Below, one piece after another: positions 50,281 to 59,032 of a stretch of 64,000 bases of DNA (position 1 is the first letter of the stretch; every line of letters begins with the position of its first letter). Where the stretch lies: contig CAMIMA010000002.1 in the NCBI GenBank assembly GCA_946222675.1, forward strand, positions 62,001 through 126,000, in the 5' to 3' direction. The notes beneath the pieces are model-generated. The model saw nothing but the letters and a program-made list of their open reading frames with translations. It was not told the DNA's origin and did not search any database. Position numbers and translations under genes: made by a program. This DNA is from an uncultured Candidatus Saccharibacteria bacterium (GTDB taxonomy: Bacteria; Patescibacteriota; Saccharimonadia; Saccharimonadales; Saccharimonadaceae).

Positions 50281-51522
50281 TTACTTACCATAATACCGGC
50301 GCATGAAGGCGTCGCGGAAGTCGGTGTAGTAGCCGCCCTGAATGGCGGCGCGAATCTGCTCAGTGAAGCGCAAAATAAAGCGCACGTTGTGCATCGAGAG
50401 GTAGTTAAACGCCTTGGCGTGGTCGTCCAGCTCGGGCGACTTGAGGAGAGCGCGCAGCTCGCCACGGCTAATCCCAGAGGTACAAGTCGGGCAATCGCAG
50501 TGCGCCGTGAGTGGAGCAGGGTCGTCAATAAACTGCGACCGCTTCAGAGAAAAGTTGCCGTCCAAGTCGTACACGCGCCCGTGCCGGCCTTCGCGCGTCG
50601 GCGCCACGCAATCAAAGGTGTCGGCGCCATTCTCCACGCCGGCAAAAATATCGTCAGGATTGCTCAGCCCCAAGAGGTGGCGCGGCTTCTCCTCCGGCAA
50701 AATCTGCGTCATCCAGCGCACAATGTCGCCCAGCGTCTCCTTCTCAAGCGCGCCACCCAAGCCAAAGCCGTCAAACCCCTCGCCGTCCACCTGCATGGCG
50801 GCCAAGTCGCGTGCCGCCTGCTCGCGCAAGTCCTGCCAGTAGCCGCCCTGCAAGCAGCCGTACAGCGCTTGATACGGTCGCCCCGCGCGCAGCTTGGTCT
50901 GGCGAATGTGCTCCCTGAGGCCGCGCTCCGCCCAGCGCCGCGTGCGCTCCAGTGCCACCTTGTTGTACTCGTAAGTGTCGGAGATGTTGGTCAGCTCGTC
51001 AAACGACATCATCACGTCCGAGCCAATGCGATGCTGCGTCTGAATCGACATCTCAGGCGTAAACTTAATAATCCGGCTCGAAAACGGGTCGCGAAACTCC
51101 ACGCCTTCGTCGTCCACCACGGCCAAGCGGTCCTTTTCGTCCGTCATGCGGTCGGGCGTCATAGCATCGCGCTGGTCCATCGAAATCACCTTGCCAAGCC
51201 CCGAACCAAGCGACATCACTTGAAACCCACCACTGTCGGTAAACGTCACACCGTGCCAGCCAGAGAACTGCGCCAGCCCGCCCGCCACGGATATCACCGT
51301 CGCGCGGCGCAGCAGATGGTAGCCGTTGCACAGCATCACCTGTGCGCCAATCTCGTGCAGCTGCGGCATTGAGATAAACTTCACCTGTCCAAACGTACCT
51401 ACCACGTTAAACGTCGGCGTCTGCACGTCGCCGTGTGGGGTGTGAATCACGCCCGTCCGCATCAGCGGGTAATCGCTCCCGCCGCGCGCCGTAATCTTAA
51501 AGCCAAAATCGCGCTGCATCAT
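50281..51522 (-). CDS. tgt: Queuine tRNA-ribosyltransferase
   Basis: A 413-residue enzyme that swaps guanine for a queuine precursor at position 34 of tRNAs with GUN anticodons. Family signs: RTGVIHTPHGDVQTP, GAQVMLCNGYHLL, FTDSGGFQVMSLGSG and the zinc site CDCPTCTSGI with a later His (AKAFNYLSMHNVRF). The catalytic Asp segment SFDEL is present. TATAAT ends seven bases before the first of two adjacent ATGs. It is divergent from ackA; tRNA-Tyr at 2908 is a substrate. No other queuosine genes are seen. Confidence 0.92.
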   Translation of the reverse strand: MMQRDFGFKITARGGSDYPLMRTGVIHTPHGDVQTPTFNVVGTFGQVKFISMPQLHEIGAQVMLCNGYHLLRRATVISVAGGLAQFSGWHGVTFTDSGGFQVMSLGSGLGKVISMDQRDAMTPDRMTDEKDRLAVVDDEGVEFRDPFSSRIIKFTPEMSIQTQHRIGSDVMMSFDELTNISDTYEYNKVALERTRRWAERGLREHIRQTKLRAGRPYQALYGCLQGGYWQDLREQAARDLAAMQVDGEGFDGFGLGGALEKETLGDIVRWMTQILPEEKPRHLLGLSNPDDIFAGVENGADTFDCVAPTREGRHGRVYDLDGNFSLKRSQFIDDPAPLTAHCDCPTCTSGISRGELRALLKSPELDDHAKAFNYLSMHNVRFILRFTEQIRAAIQGGYYTDFRDAFMRRYYGK

Positions 51523-51591
51523 CGCCTCTATTATAACAAATTGCCGGTGGGGCGGGGCAGTAATCGCCGTTATTTCTGGTATAATGATAGT

Positions 51592-52857
51592 ATGGACAAA
51601 ACAATTTTAGTTATCAACAGTGGTAGCACGAGCCTCAAGTTCCAGCTACTCGACGAAAAGACATATAAGGTGATAGCCAGCGGTCTCGCCGAGGAACTCG
51701 GCACCGAGCGCGCCCGCTTCACCATTAAGGCTAACGACGCCAAGGAGACCGACGGTCTCGAAGATGGTAACGACCACGTCGCCGCCGTGCAGCGCTTGTT
51801 CGACGAGCTCGAAGAGCGTGGCCTCAAGAAGACAGTTAAGGCCATTGGCCACCGTGTCGTGAACGGCACCAACGTCTTCACTGAGCCAGTTTTGCTTGAA
51901 GACCAAATTATCGACGAAATCGAAGCCCTCAAGCCATTCGCGCCGCTACACAACCCAGCCGCCGTCGCTGGCATGCGCGCCGTTCAAAAGGTTATGCCAA
52001 GCCTGCCACAAGTAGCAGTATTCGACACCGCCTTCCACCAGACTATGCCAGAGCACGCCTATCGCTACGCTGTGCCAGATAGCTGGTATAAAAAGTACGG
52101 CGTCCGCCGCTACGGCTTCCACGGTATTAGCTACAAGTACGTTAGCCACCGCGCCGCCGAGCTCCTAAATATGCCAATCGAAGACAGCAACTTCGTCATC
52201 GCCCACATCGGTGGTGGCGCCTCAGTTGCCGCCGTCCACAATGGCAAGAGTGTCGACACCTCAATGGGCTTCACTCCATTGCAGGGTCTGGTGATGGCCA
52301 CCCGCGCCGGTGATGTTGATACCGCCATCGTGCCTTACATGATGAAGAAGCTCAATAAGACTGCCGACGAGATTCTCGATGAGCTCAACCACGACAGTGG
52401 TTTGCTTGGCCTCTCGGGCGTTAGCTCCGACCAGCGCGACATTGAAGCTGCAGCCAAAGAAGGCAACCACGGCGCTAAGCTAGCCCTCGAAACCATGTCT
52501 TACAGCATCGCGAAGTACATCGCTGGCATGATGTGCGCCTTGCCACGGGTTGACGCGGTCGTCTTTACTGCTGGTGCCGGCGAAAACGGCTCAACTTTGC
52601 GCCGCCACATCGTCAAGCACCTTGCTGTGTTTGGCTACGAACTCGATGGCGAGCAGAACAACCGCGTGGTCGGTCGCGCAGGGCTTGATGGCGTCATTTC
52701 CGTCAAGGATACGCCACGCATCATGTCCATCCGCACCAACGAAGAGTTGATGATTGCCGAGGAAACCGAAACGGTCATCAAGGACATTGCCGCTGCCAAG
52801 CGCAAGATGGCAAAGACCGCCGAAGAGGCCGCCAAGAAGGAAGCGGACGAACTTTAA
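51592..52857 (+). CDS. ackA: Acetate kinase
   Basis: A 421-residue enzyme for acetyl phosphate plus ADP to acetate plus ATP. N-terminal signature ILVINSGSTSLKFQLL, then FDTAFHQTMPEHAYRYAVP, and the GFTPLQGLVMATRAGDVD segment show a complete active site. The C-terminal ~25 residues are a basic/Ala-rich extension. The frame extends upstream to 51433, but TATAAT ends six bases before ATG 51592. It overlaps the next gene by one base. Phosphotransacetylase is not in the window. Confidence 0.96.
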   Translation: MDKTILVINSGSTSLKFQLLDEKTYKVIASGLAEELGTERARFTIKANDAKETDGLEDGNDHVAAVQRLFDELEERGLKKTVKAIGHRVVNGTNVFTEPVLLEDQIIDEIEALKPFAPLHNPAAVAGMRAVQKVMPSLPQVAVFDTAFHQTMPEHAYRYAVPDSWYKKYGVRRYGFHGISYKYVSHRAAELLNMPIEDSNFVIAHIGGGASVAAVHNGKSVDTSMGFTPLQGLVMATRAGDVDTAIVPYMMKKLNKTADEILDELNHDSGLLGLSGVSSDQRDIEAAAKEGNHGAKLALETMSYSIAKYIAGMMCALPRVDAVVFTAGAGENGSTLRRHIVKHLAVFGYELDGEQNNRVVGRAGLDGVISVKDTPRIMSIRTNEELMIAEETETVIKDIAAAKRKMAKTAEEAAKKEADEL

Positions 52858-53168
52858 TGGCCAGCTCTACCCCTGAGGAAACGCTGCGTGAGCAGGTGCT
52901 CAACATCCTGCCCAAGCTTGACGTGAACGACGGCAAGTACCAGCTAATTTTCACTCAGGGGTATATGCTTATCTGGAAGTATATTCGCGACTACGCCAAG
53001 GCGGTGGGGCTCGACCCAAGCAAAATCAACAAGCAGGGCCGCACCGACCCCATTTTTACCACGCTCAACCACTACATGTACCCGCTGGGGCAGGAACCGT
53101 TGACGCGTGAGGCCGCAGCGAGCGAAATTTTGGCCGCCGCCGAGTCTTACCTAGCCCGCATTCGCTAG
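52857..53168 (+). CDS. Hypothetical protein coupled to ackA
   Basis: A 103-residue helical soluble protein (TLREQVLNILPKLDVNDGK, then MLIWKYIRDYAKAVGLD). The ATG overlaps the ackA stop (TAATG), indicating translational coupling. No family is recognised; a regulatory or accessory role beside acetate kinase is only inference. The C terminus is a short amphipathic helix. Confidence 0.65.
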   Translation: MASSTPEETLREQVLNILPKLDVNDGKYQLIFTQGYMLIWKYIRDYAKAVGLDPSKINKQGRTDPIFTTLNHYMYPLGQEPLTREAAASEILAAAESYLARIR

Positions 53169-53217
53169 AGCTTAGGGCTTGAAGAATAAGCACGGTTATG
53201 TTACACTAATGTCGTGT

Positions 53218-53292
53218 TGGGCTGTCGCCAAGTGGTAAGGCACAAGGTTTTGGTCCTTGCATTCGGGGGTTCGAATCCCTCCAGCCCAGCCA
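53218..53292 (+). tRNA. tRNA-Gln (anticodon TTG)
   Basis: Acceptor TGGGCTG pairs with CAGCCCA; stem CAAGG/CCTTG encloses TTTTGGT, giving TTG. CCA is encoded. A TACACT box stands about ten bases upstream. Confidence 0.97.
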
Positions 53293-53344
53293 AATTGCAT
53301 CCTTCCTGCAGTTTTATTGTTTAGTTGTTATTAAGCTCCTAGCT

Positions 53345-53380
53345 AACACCTCTCATGCCTTTGCGCGGGGAGGTGTTTTC
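53345..53380 (+). terminator. Terminator after tRNA-Gln
   Basis: AACACCTC pairs with GAGGTGTT around a 17-base loop and is followed by TTC. The stem is good but the loop is long. Confidence 0.65.
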
Positions 53381-53404
53381 TGATTATCAACATATATCAT
53401 TAAA

Positions 53405-53433
53405 TTAAAATGCCCCCACCAATTAGTGGGGGC
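53405..53433 (-). terminator. Terminator of the 53445 gene
   Basis: On the minus strand GCCCCCAC pairs with GTGGGGGC and is followed by ATTTTAATTT. A near copy stands after the paralogue (54085-54112). Confidence 0.88.
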
Positions 53434-53444
53434 TTAATTATGAG

Positions 53445-53972
53445 TTAGCGCGTCGCGTGTTCGGTAGCTGTGTGCGGCTCCTCGGGATCGTACTTATCGA
53501 TCACCGCATTATATGGTGGCAAATTAATGTCATACTTTAGCTCAAACATCGCGCGATCGCGCCGCCTTACTGGAATAATCAGCTGATAGTAGTCGTTCAA
53601 CGCTCGCTGAACCCGGCGCAAGTAAATCTTATGCCCTTGTTCTAGTAAAAACGTCGCACGATATCCATTAATCACGCCCGAAAAGGCGTAGCCCTTAAAC
53701 CAGCTGACGTTAAAGCCACGAACAAATCGACTGTAGTCGTCCGCATAATCTTGCGAGAGATACGTCCGCAGCAGGGTTCTCTTATCCTTGAGGTCGCGCC
53801 CATAGTGATGAATCGACGCTAAACGCAGGTCAGCCACGCGGTCGCCCACGTGAAAATCGTACATCACATCGTGCGTAACCGAGAATATACTGCTAAATAA
53901 CTCAATGCAGTGCGCATCAAAATAATTATCGGGCCGTAAATCAGCAAACCTATCAATAAATTCGTCAGTCAT
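53445..53972 (-). CDS. Hypothetical protein, paralogue A of a three-gene family
   Basis: A 175-residue soluble protein. The frame reaches back to 54008, but the ATG at 53972 has an AAGGAG site and aligns with the start of paralogue B, where the upstream ATG codon is absent. Shared blocks: DVMYDFHVGDRVADLRL, then LRTYLSQDYADD, and GxINGYRATFLL. Alpha/beta fold likely. No known family is recognised. Gene, promoter and terminator are all duplicated with paralogue B. Confidence 0.65.
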   Translation of the reverse strand: MTDEFIDRFADLRPDNYFDAHCIELFSSIFSVTHDVMYDFHVGDRVADLRLASIHHYGRDLKDKRTLLRTYLSQDYADDYSRFVRGFNVSWFKGYAFSGVINGYRATFLLEQGHKIYLRRVQRALNDYYQLIIPVRRRDRAMFELKYDINLPPYNAVIDKYDPEEPHTATEHATR

Positions 53973-53974
53973 CA

Positions 53975-54078
53975 TAACTCCTTTAATGTACATCAATGCA
54001 ATCTGCATTAATGGGGCTATTATAACATAAAAAAGAGCTCTACCAACCGGCAGAGCTCAACTGGCAAAATGCCAAATT
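53975..54078 (-). repeat. Identical 104-bp upstream region, copy 1
   Basis: All 104 bases are the same as in 54654-54757. It carries, on the minus strand, a terminator hairpin (GAGCTCT/AGAGCTC, T6), a -10 TATAAT (54024-54019) with -35 TTGGTA (54046-54041, 16-base spacing) inside that hairpin, and an AAGGAG site. Confidence 0.9.
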
Positions 54079-54084
54079 TAATAT

Positions 54085-54112
54085 TAAAATACCCCCACCA
54101 ATCGGTGGGGGC
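54085..54112 (-). terminator. Terminator of the 54124 gene
   Basis: CCCCCACC pairs with GGTGGGGG around four bases; the minus-strand tail is TATTTT. The GAGCTCT hairpin of the 104-bp repeat follows as a second terminator. Confidence 0.85.
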
Positions 54113-54123
54113 TTAATTATGAG

Positions 54124-54651
54124 TTAACCGTGCATCGTCCCATGATATTCTGAACGGTCATAGACCGGCTCCGCGCAATGCAAATCAACCACCGCGTAAT
54201 GCGGCGCCACATCAGCGCTGTACACGATATCCATTACCATATTGTCATGGCGCACCACTGGAATAACCAGCGACGTATAAGCCAGCAACGAGTACTGCTT
54301 ATATCGCGAATAGACTTCACAATCTGGCGCCAGCAAAAATGCCGCGCGATAACCGTCAATCTCGCCCGCAAGCACACAGTCATCAAACAAACCTTCGTTA
54401 AACTGCTGTGCAAACAGACTAATGTCGCCCGCGTAATCTTGCGTCAAATACGCCCACAGCAGACTAGACTCTTCCGTCAGACCGCGCGTATAGTGGCGCA
54501 TTGGCACCAAACGCAGGTCGGTCACGCGGTCGCCCACGTGAAAATCGTACAACACATCGTGCGACAATGTAGCGGCCTCGGCCACTTGCTGACGCAAGGC
54601 AGATTCGGTTGTATCTGGGGCGCGCCCAGCTGGCTTCTTATGCTTTGTCAT
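54124..54651 (-). CDS. Hypothetical protein, paralogue B of a three-gene family
   Basis: A 175-residue protein, clear paralogue of the 53445 product. Shared text: DVLYDFHVGDRVTDLRLVPM, LWAYLTQDYAGD, then GEIDGYRAAFLLAPD and LVIPVVRHDNMVMDIVYSAD. The N terminus is basic (MTKHKKPAGRAPD). The start is the ATG with AAGGAG, identical to copy A. No motif reveals a function. Confidence 0.65.
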   Translation of the reverse strand: MTKHKKPAGRAPDTTESALRQQVAEAATLSHDVLYDFHVGDRVTDLRLVPMRHYTRGLTEESSLLWAYLTQDYAGDISLFAQQFNEGLFDDCVLAGEIDGYRAAFLLAPDCEVYSRYKQYSLLAYTSLVIPVVRHDNMVMDIVYSADVAPHYAVVDLHCAEPVYDRSEYHGTMHG

Positions 54652-54653
54652 CG

Positions 54654-54757
54654 TAACTCCTTTAATGTACATCAATGCAATCTGCATTAATGGGGCTATT
54701 ATAACATAAAAAAGAGCTCTACCAACCGGCAGAGCTCAACTGGCAAAATGCCAAATT
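54654..54757 (-). repeat. Identical 104-bp upstream region, copy 2
   Basis: Identical to 53975-54078, 679 bases away. Here it lies between the 54773 gene and paralogue B, so its hairpin ends the 54773 transcript and its -10 box starts paralogue B. Confidence 0.9.
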
Positions 54758-54772
54758 AATTAATATTCAGAA

Positions 54773-55192
54773 TTATCCAATCTCCACATAGTCTTGTTTG
54801 ATATTATAATTCACATTATAACTCTCGTCGTCACAACGATGGAACCCTTGGAAGCCGACAATGGCTAACTTTGGGTCGTATTTGACTAGAGAATTAGCCG
54901 TTGGCTTAAACAGAATCATTTGATTCCGGTCCGGTTTGAGCCGCACGAGTAGGGTAAACGGCATGTGCGCCGGCGACGCTAGCAATTCGCTAAAATGTCG
55001 CTCCAGCTGCCACCAGTCGCCCGCAAAATCATGTGTCAACAGTTCGGCTATCTCTAACTTTTTCCCATAAATGTCGTGCCGTCGCACGCCACTCTGTATC
55101 ACATACAGCTTGTGCGCCGTAACTCCATGAATATTAACTAATTGTAATGTGCTAGGCGGTGCTATGACCTGCCCGTTATTTTCTTTTACCAT
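54773..55192 (-). CDS. Hypothetical protein, divergent third family member
   Basis: A 139-residue protein. The segment IAELLTHDFAGDWWQLERHFSELL resembles LWAYLTQDYAGD and what follows in paralogue B, and the order of strands is alike, so it looks like a shorter, diverged third member. It is soluble, with no known family. A structured ~60-nt leader with CTGTGCA/TGCACAG and CCCC/GGGG hairpins precedes it. The -10/-35 boxes are at 55261-55290. Confidence 0.6.
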   Translation of the reverse strand: MVKENNGQVIAPPSTLQLVNIHGVTAHKLYVIQSGVRRHDIYGKKLEIAELLTHDFAGDWWQLERHFSELLASPAHMPFTLLVRLKPDRNQMILFKPTANSLVKYDPKLAIVGFQGFHRCDDESYNVNYNIKQDYVEIG

Positions 55193-55260
55193 ATCTATGC
55201 CCCTTTATTTGGGGCTGTGCAGCCTTTGCACAGCGAGCTAACCTTGATTAGCTTCCGCCA

Positions 55261-55290
55261 ATTATAGCAACTGGTGGGGCGGGGTGTCAA
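55261..55290 (-). promoter_or_regulatory. Promoter of the 54773 gene
   Basis: On the minus strand TTGACA (55290-55285) and TATAAT (55266-55261) stand 18 bases apart. It is back to back with the topA -10 box. Confidence 0.8.
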
Positions 55291-55334
55291 CCGCCACTTT
55301 GGTATTTTGCGGGGCACGTGCTACACTTATAACA

Positions 55335-57752
55335 ATGAGCGAAAAAACCATCAAAAATCTTGTAATTGTGGAGTCGCCGGCGAAGGCGCACACTATTGAG
55401 GGCTACCTCGGCAAGGATTACACCGTCATGGCCAGCGTGGGGCACATCCGCAGCATCGCTAAGCGCGCCAAAGACGGTGTGAAGCCAATTGACACGGCAC
55501 ATGACTTTGCCGCCATTTACGAAATTGACCCAGATAAAAAGAAAACTGTCGCCGAGCTACGCAAGGCCGTCCGCGCCGCCAAGACCGTTTGGCTCGCAAC
55601 CGATGAAGACCGCGAAGGGGAGGCTATTGCTTGGCACCTCTGTGAAGTGCTGAAGCTCGACCCAGCCAAGACCAATCGCATCGTCTTCCACGAGATTACC
55701 AAAGACGCCATTACGCACGCCATCGCCAACCCGCGCACCGTCGACATGAGTCTAGTCCACGCTCAGCAAGCGCGGCAGATTCTTGACCGCCTGGTGGGAT
55801 TTGAGCTAAGCCCAGTGGTTTGGAAGAAGGTGCCCGGTGGTAAGTCTGCAGGGCGCGTTCAGTCGCCAGCGGTTCGCTTGGTGGTAGAGCGGGAGCGCGA
55901 AATTGCCAAATTCCAGCCCACTGCCACCTTTAAGGTCGCCGGCACCCTACTGAAGGGCGACGAAGAAGTCAAGGTTGCCCTCCAACAAGACTTACCTGAC
56001 GAGACGGCCGCCGAAAAATTCATGCAGAGCCTCGAAGGCTGCACCTACACCGTGGGCGACGTCACCAGTACCACTGGTACTCGCCGGCCGCTGCCGCCAT
56101 TTACCACTTCAACCTTGCAGCAAGACGCCAACCAACGCCTCGGCATGAGCGCCAAAGCAACCATGAGTATCGCCCAGCAACTTTACCAAGCCGGTCTGAT
56201 TACCTACATGCGTACCGACTCAGTCAATTTGAGCCAGCAGGCCATTGCTAGTGCCGGTGCGTACATCAAGTCTAATTTTGGCGAAGAATACCATCAAGTA
56301 CGCACCTTCAAGACCAAGACCGCAGGCGCACAAGAGGCGCACGAAGCCATCCGCCCAACCGACTTCCGCCGCGAAACCGTTGACGGCGACGCCCGTACCA
56401 ACAAGCTGTATAACCTAATTCGCACCCGCGCCCTCGCCACCCAAATGGCAGACGCCAAACTCGACCGCACCACCGCTACCATCAACATCTCCGACCATAG
56501 CGAACGGCTAACCGCCAAAGGCGAAGTTGTGGCATTCCCTGGGTTCTTGAAAGTCTACGGCGCAAGTAAAAATGAACTCTTACCGAGTCTCACTGTAGGC
56601 GACCAACTCGCCGCACAAGAACTTGTGGCGCACCAGACCTTTAGCCGCCCACCAGCGCGCTACACTGAAGGTTCGCTAGTGAAAAAGCTTGAAGAGCTCG
56701 AAATCGGGCGACCTTCCACTTACGCCACCATCATCTCGACCATCCAAACTCGCGGCTACGTCGTCAAGGGTGAGAGCGACGGCGTGGAGCGCGAGGTGAC
56801 CGAATACGTTTTGGCGGGCGACCACGTCACGCGCCGCACCGTGACCGAGAAGACGGGTAGTGACAAGGGCAAACTCATCCCAACCCCAAGCGGCACGGTC
56901 GTGGCAGACTTCCTGACCAACTACTTTAATAGTATCGTGGACTACGATTTTACCGCGCACGTCGAAAAGGACCTCGACGAAATTGCCGAGGACAAGCTCG
57001 ATAAGGTGCAGATGCTGCGCGACTTTTACGACCCATTCCACGCCAAAATTAACCAGAGCGACACCATCGACCGCTCCAAGGTAGCAGGGCAGCGCCTCGT
57101 GGGCAAGGACTCGCAAGGGCGCGAGATTTACGCTCGCATTGGGCGCTTCGGACCAATGTTACTGCGCGGCGACGGCGACACCAAGGACGCCGTGACCTTT
57201 GCCAACATGCCAGCGGGCGCAACGGTTGAAACTGTCACCCTTGAGCAGGCGCTCAAGATGTTTGAGCTGCCGCGCACCGTGGGCACCACTGCAGACGGAC
57301 AGACCATCATCGCCAACATTGGGCGCTTCGGACCTTATATTAAGGTAGGTAGCAAATTTGTCAGCATCAAGCCGCTCGGCGTGTTTGAAATCGACGAAGC
57401 CAAGGCGCGCGAGCTCTGGCAAGCCAAGCAAGAGGCCGAGGCTGCACGGCACATCAACACCTTTGGTAACATTGAAGTCTTAAACGGCCGCTTCGGGCCA
57501 TACGTCACCGACGGCACTAAGAATGCCAAAGTGTCAAAGGATGTCGACCCGAAAACCTTGACCGCCGAGCAAGCGCAAGAATTGCTTGACAAAGCTCCTG
57601 CAAAACCGGCACGTAAAACCGCCACTAAAGCCAAAAAGACCACCGCAACCAAACGCGCCACCGCAACCAAGGCCAAGAAGGCAACCACAACCAAGCGCAC
57701 CACCACCGCTAAGGCTAAAACGACGCGCAAGACCCCTACATCTAAGGCCTAG
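55335..57752 (+). CDS. topA: DNA topoisomerase I
   Basis: An 805-residue type IA topoisomerase. The Toprim domain begins LVIVESPAKAHTIEGYLG and has DEDREGEAIAWHL. The active-site Tyr is in LITYMRTDS. Three C-terminal GRFGP repeats (GRFGPMLLRGD, GRFGPYIKVG, GRFGPYVTDG) replace Cys4 zinc fingers, and a Lys/Ala/Thr-rich histone-H1-like tail follows. The frame opens at 55284, but a TACACT ends seven bases before ATG 55335. It removes negative supercoils. It is divergent from the unknown-gene cluster. Confidence 0.96.
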   Translation: MSEKTIKNLVIVESPAKAHTIEGYLGKDYTVMASVGHIRSIAKRAKDGVKPIDTAHDFAAIYEIDPDKKKTVAELRKAVRAAKTVWLATDEDREGEAIAWHLCEVLKLDPAKTNRIVFHEITKDAITHAIANPRTVDMSLVHAQQARQILDRLVGFELSPVVWKKVPGGKSAGRVQSPAVRLVVEREREIAKFQPTATFKVAGTLLKGDEEVKVALQQDLPDETAAEKFMQSLEGCTYTVGDVTSTTGTRRPLPPFTTSTLQQDANQRLGMSAKATMSIAQQLYQAGLITYMRTDSVNLSQQAIASAGAYIKSNFGEEYHQVRTFKTKTAGAQEAHEAIRPTDFRRETVDGDARTNKLYNLIRTRALATQMADAKLDRTTATINISDHSERLTAKGEVVAFPGFLKVYGASKNELLPSLTVGDQLAAQELVAHQTFSRPPARYTEGSLVKKLEELEIGRPSTYATIISTIQTRGYVVKGESDGVEREVTEYVLAGDHVTRRTVTEKTGSDKGKLIPTPSGTVVADFLTNYFNSIVDYDFTAHVEKDLDEIAEDKLDKVQMLRDFYDPFHAKINQSDTIDRSKVAGQRLVGKDSQGREIYARIGRFGPMLLRGDGDTKDAVTFANMPAGATVETVTLEQALKMFELPRTVGTTADGQTIIANIGRFGPYIKVGSKFVSIKPLGVFEIDEAKARELWQAKQEAEAARHINTFGNIEVLNGRFGPYVTDGTKNAKVSKDVDPKTLTAEQAQELLDKAPAKPARKTATKAKKTTATKRATATKAKKATTTKRTTTAKAKTTRKTPTSKA

Positions 57753-57800
57753 CATATTATGCCACAATACCGCTTATCCTAAAAATGTCACAACTTAATC

Positions 57801-57829
57801 TTGCGCAAAAATCTAGTTTAATGTATAAT
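57801..57829 (+). promoter_or_regulatory. Promoter of the sigma-region-4 regulator
   Basis: TTGCGC (57801-57806) and TATAAT (57824-57829) are 17 bases apart, in the gap after topA. Confidence 0.7.
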
Positions 57830-57890
57830 CTTTAGTAGATTTAAAAGTTACATTAATGTCAACCGCAAGGTGACGAGAAAGGCAGGTGAG

Positions 57891-58934
57891 ATGGCTGAAG
57901 CCGATAAGACTAATACTAAGGTGTTAAACGCTGCGGTTACTAGTCTTATCAGTCAACTCGACCCTGAGCGCGAGCGCGCTGTCATCACCAGCCGTTTTGG
58001 GCTGAACGGCGAGCGGCTAACGCTTGAGCAGGTGGGTGAAAGCCTTGGTATCACTCGCGAACGCGTGCGACAAATTGAAAAGGCGACCCTAATTCGCCTC
58101 CGCTTATCCCTCGATGACGGCAAGAATGCCGCCTTTATTGAGGCTGAGATGGCTATCACCAAGGCGTTACACGAACTTGGTCGAGGCGCGCGCATTGAGA
58201 AGCTCTCCCACGCGATGGTGGGCGACCACAGCGCTATGGCGGCCATCTCATTGCTCGCTGAAATCAGCAACAAAATGATTATCACGACCGAAAATAACAG
58301 CTACTACGCCGCCGTTATCTTAACCGCCGACAAGACCGAAAGAGACATCCGCAAAGACGCCGACGCCCTCGTTGCCATCATCAAGCAGGCGGGCGAGCCG
58401 TTGACCGCCGAGCAACTCTTCGATAAGACCGCTGGGCGTTATGAGCACCCGAGTGAAGCTGTCGCCATTGCTAGCGTCAGTAAGAAAATCGCCACATTGT
58501 ACAACCTCTGGGGTCTAGTCAGCTGGCCAATCGTCAACCCGCGCAACATTCGCGACAAGATTTATGTGGTGCTCCGCAACCACGACGCGCCGCTGCACTT
58601 TAGCGACATCGCCGAAGCCGTCAAGGCGCAAAACTTCAAGCGCAACAACATCAGCGAACAGGCCATTCACAACGAACTCATCAAGGACAAGCGCTTTGTG
58701 CTGATTGGCCGCGGCATTTACGCCCTCGCCGAGCGTGGTTACCAAGCCGGTTCCATTGCCGACGTCATCACCGCACTCCTCAAGCAAAACGGGCCGATGA
58801 ACCGCGAAGATATCGTGCGCCAAGTACTCAAGGTACGCAAGGTGCGCGAAGCGACCGTGCTGCTCAACTTACAGAGCAAGCCGCAGTTTAAGCGCGCTGG
58901 CGACGCCAAATACCAGCTCGTACAAACCCATTAA
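57891..58934 (+). CDS. Sigma70 region-4 protein fused to HARE-HTH-like domains
   Basis: A 347-residue DNA-binding protein. Residues ~20-71 match sigma region 4 (LDPERERAVITSRFGL, then LTLEQVGESLGITRERVRQIEKATL). Regions 2 and 3 are absent, so it is not a complete sigma factor. Two later segments (IKQAGEPLTAEQLFDKTAG and VLRNHDAPLHFSDIAEAVKAQ) look like HARE-HTH winged helices as in RpoE-delta. It may modulate RNA polymerase at -35 boxes. The frame opens at GTG 57870; ATG 57891 after AGGTGAG is preferred. Confidence 0.75.
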   Translation: MAEADKTNTKVLNAAVTSLISQLDPERERAVITSRFGLNGERLTLEQVGESLGITRERVRQIEKATLIRLRLSLDDGKNAAFIEAEMAITKALHELGRGARIEKLSHAMVGDHSAMAAISLLAEISNKMIITTENNSYYAAVILTADKTERDIRKDADALVAIIKQAGEPLTAEQLFDKTAGRYEHPSEAVAIASVSKKIATLYNLWGLVSWPIVNPRNIRDKIYVVLRNHDAPLHFSDIAEAVKAQNFKRNNISEQAIHNELIKDKRFVLIGRGIYALAERGYQAGSIADVITALLKQNGPMNREDIVRQVLKVRKVREATVLLNLQSKPQFKRAGDAKYQLVQTH

Positions 58935-58945
58935 TTAGCACCCAG

Positions 58946-58970
58946 CCCCGCCACGTTGCGGGGTAATTTG
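58946..58970 (+). terminator. Terminator after the regulator gene
   Basis: CCCCGC/GCGGGG with a CACGTT loop is followed by TAATTTG. Confidence 0.75.
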
Positions 58971-59032
58971 CTGCCTAATGATGGCGTGATATCATAGTAA
59001 TAGTAAGCTCGCGCGGGGCAGTAAGGAGAACT

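Noticed and set aside
50176..51372. A 398-residue plus-strand ORF opposite tgt
   Set aside because: His/Arg/Ala-rich text typical of an antisense shadow; tgt on the other strand is well conserved.
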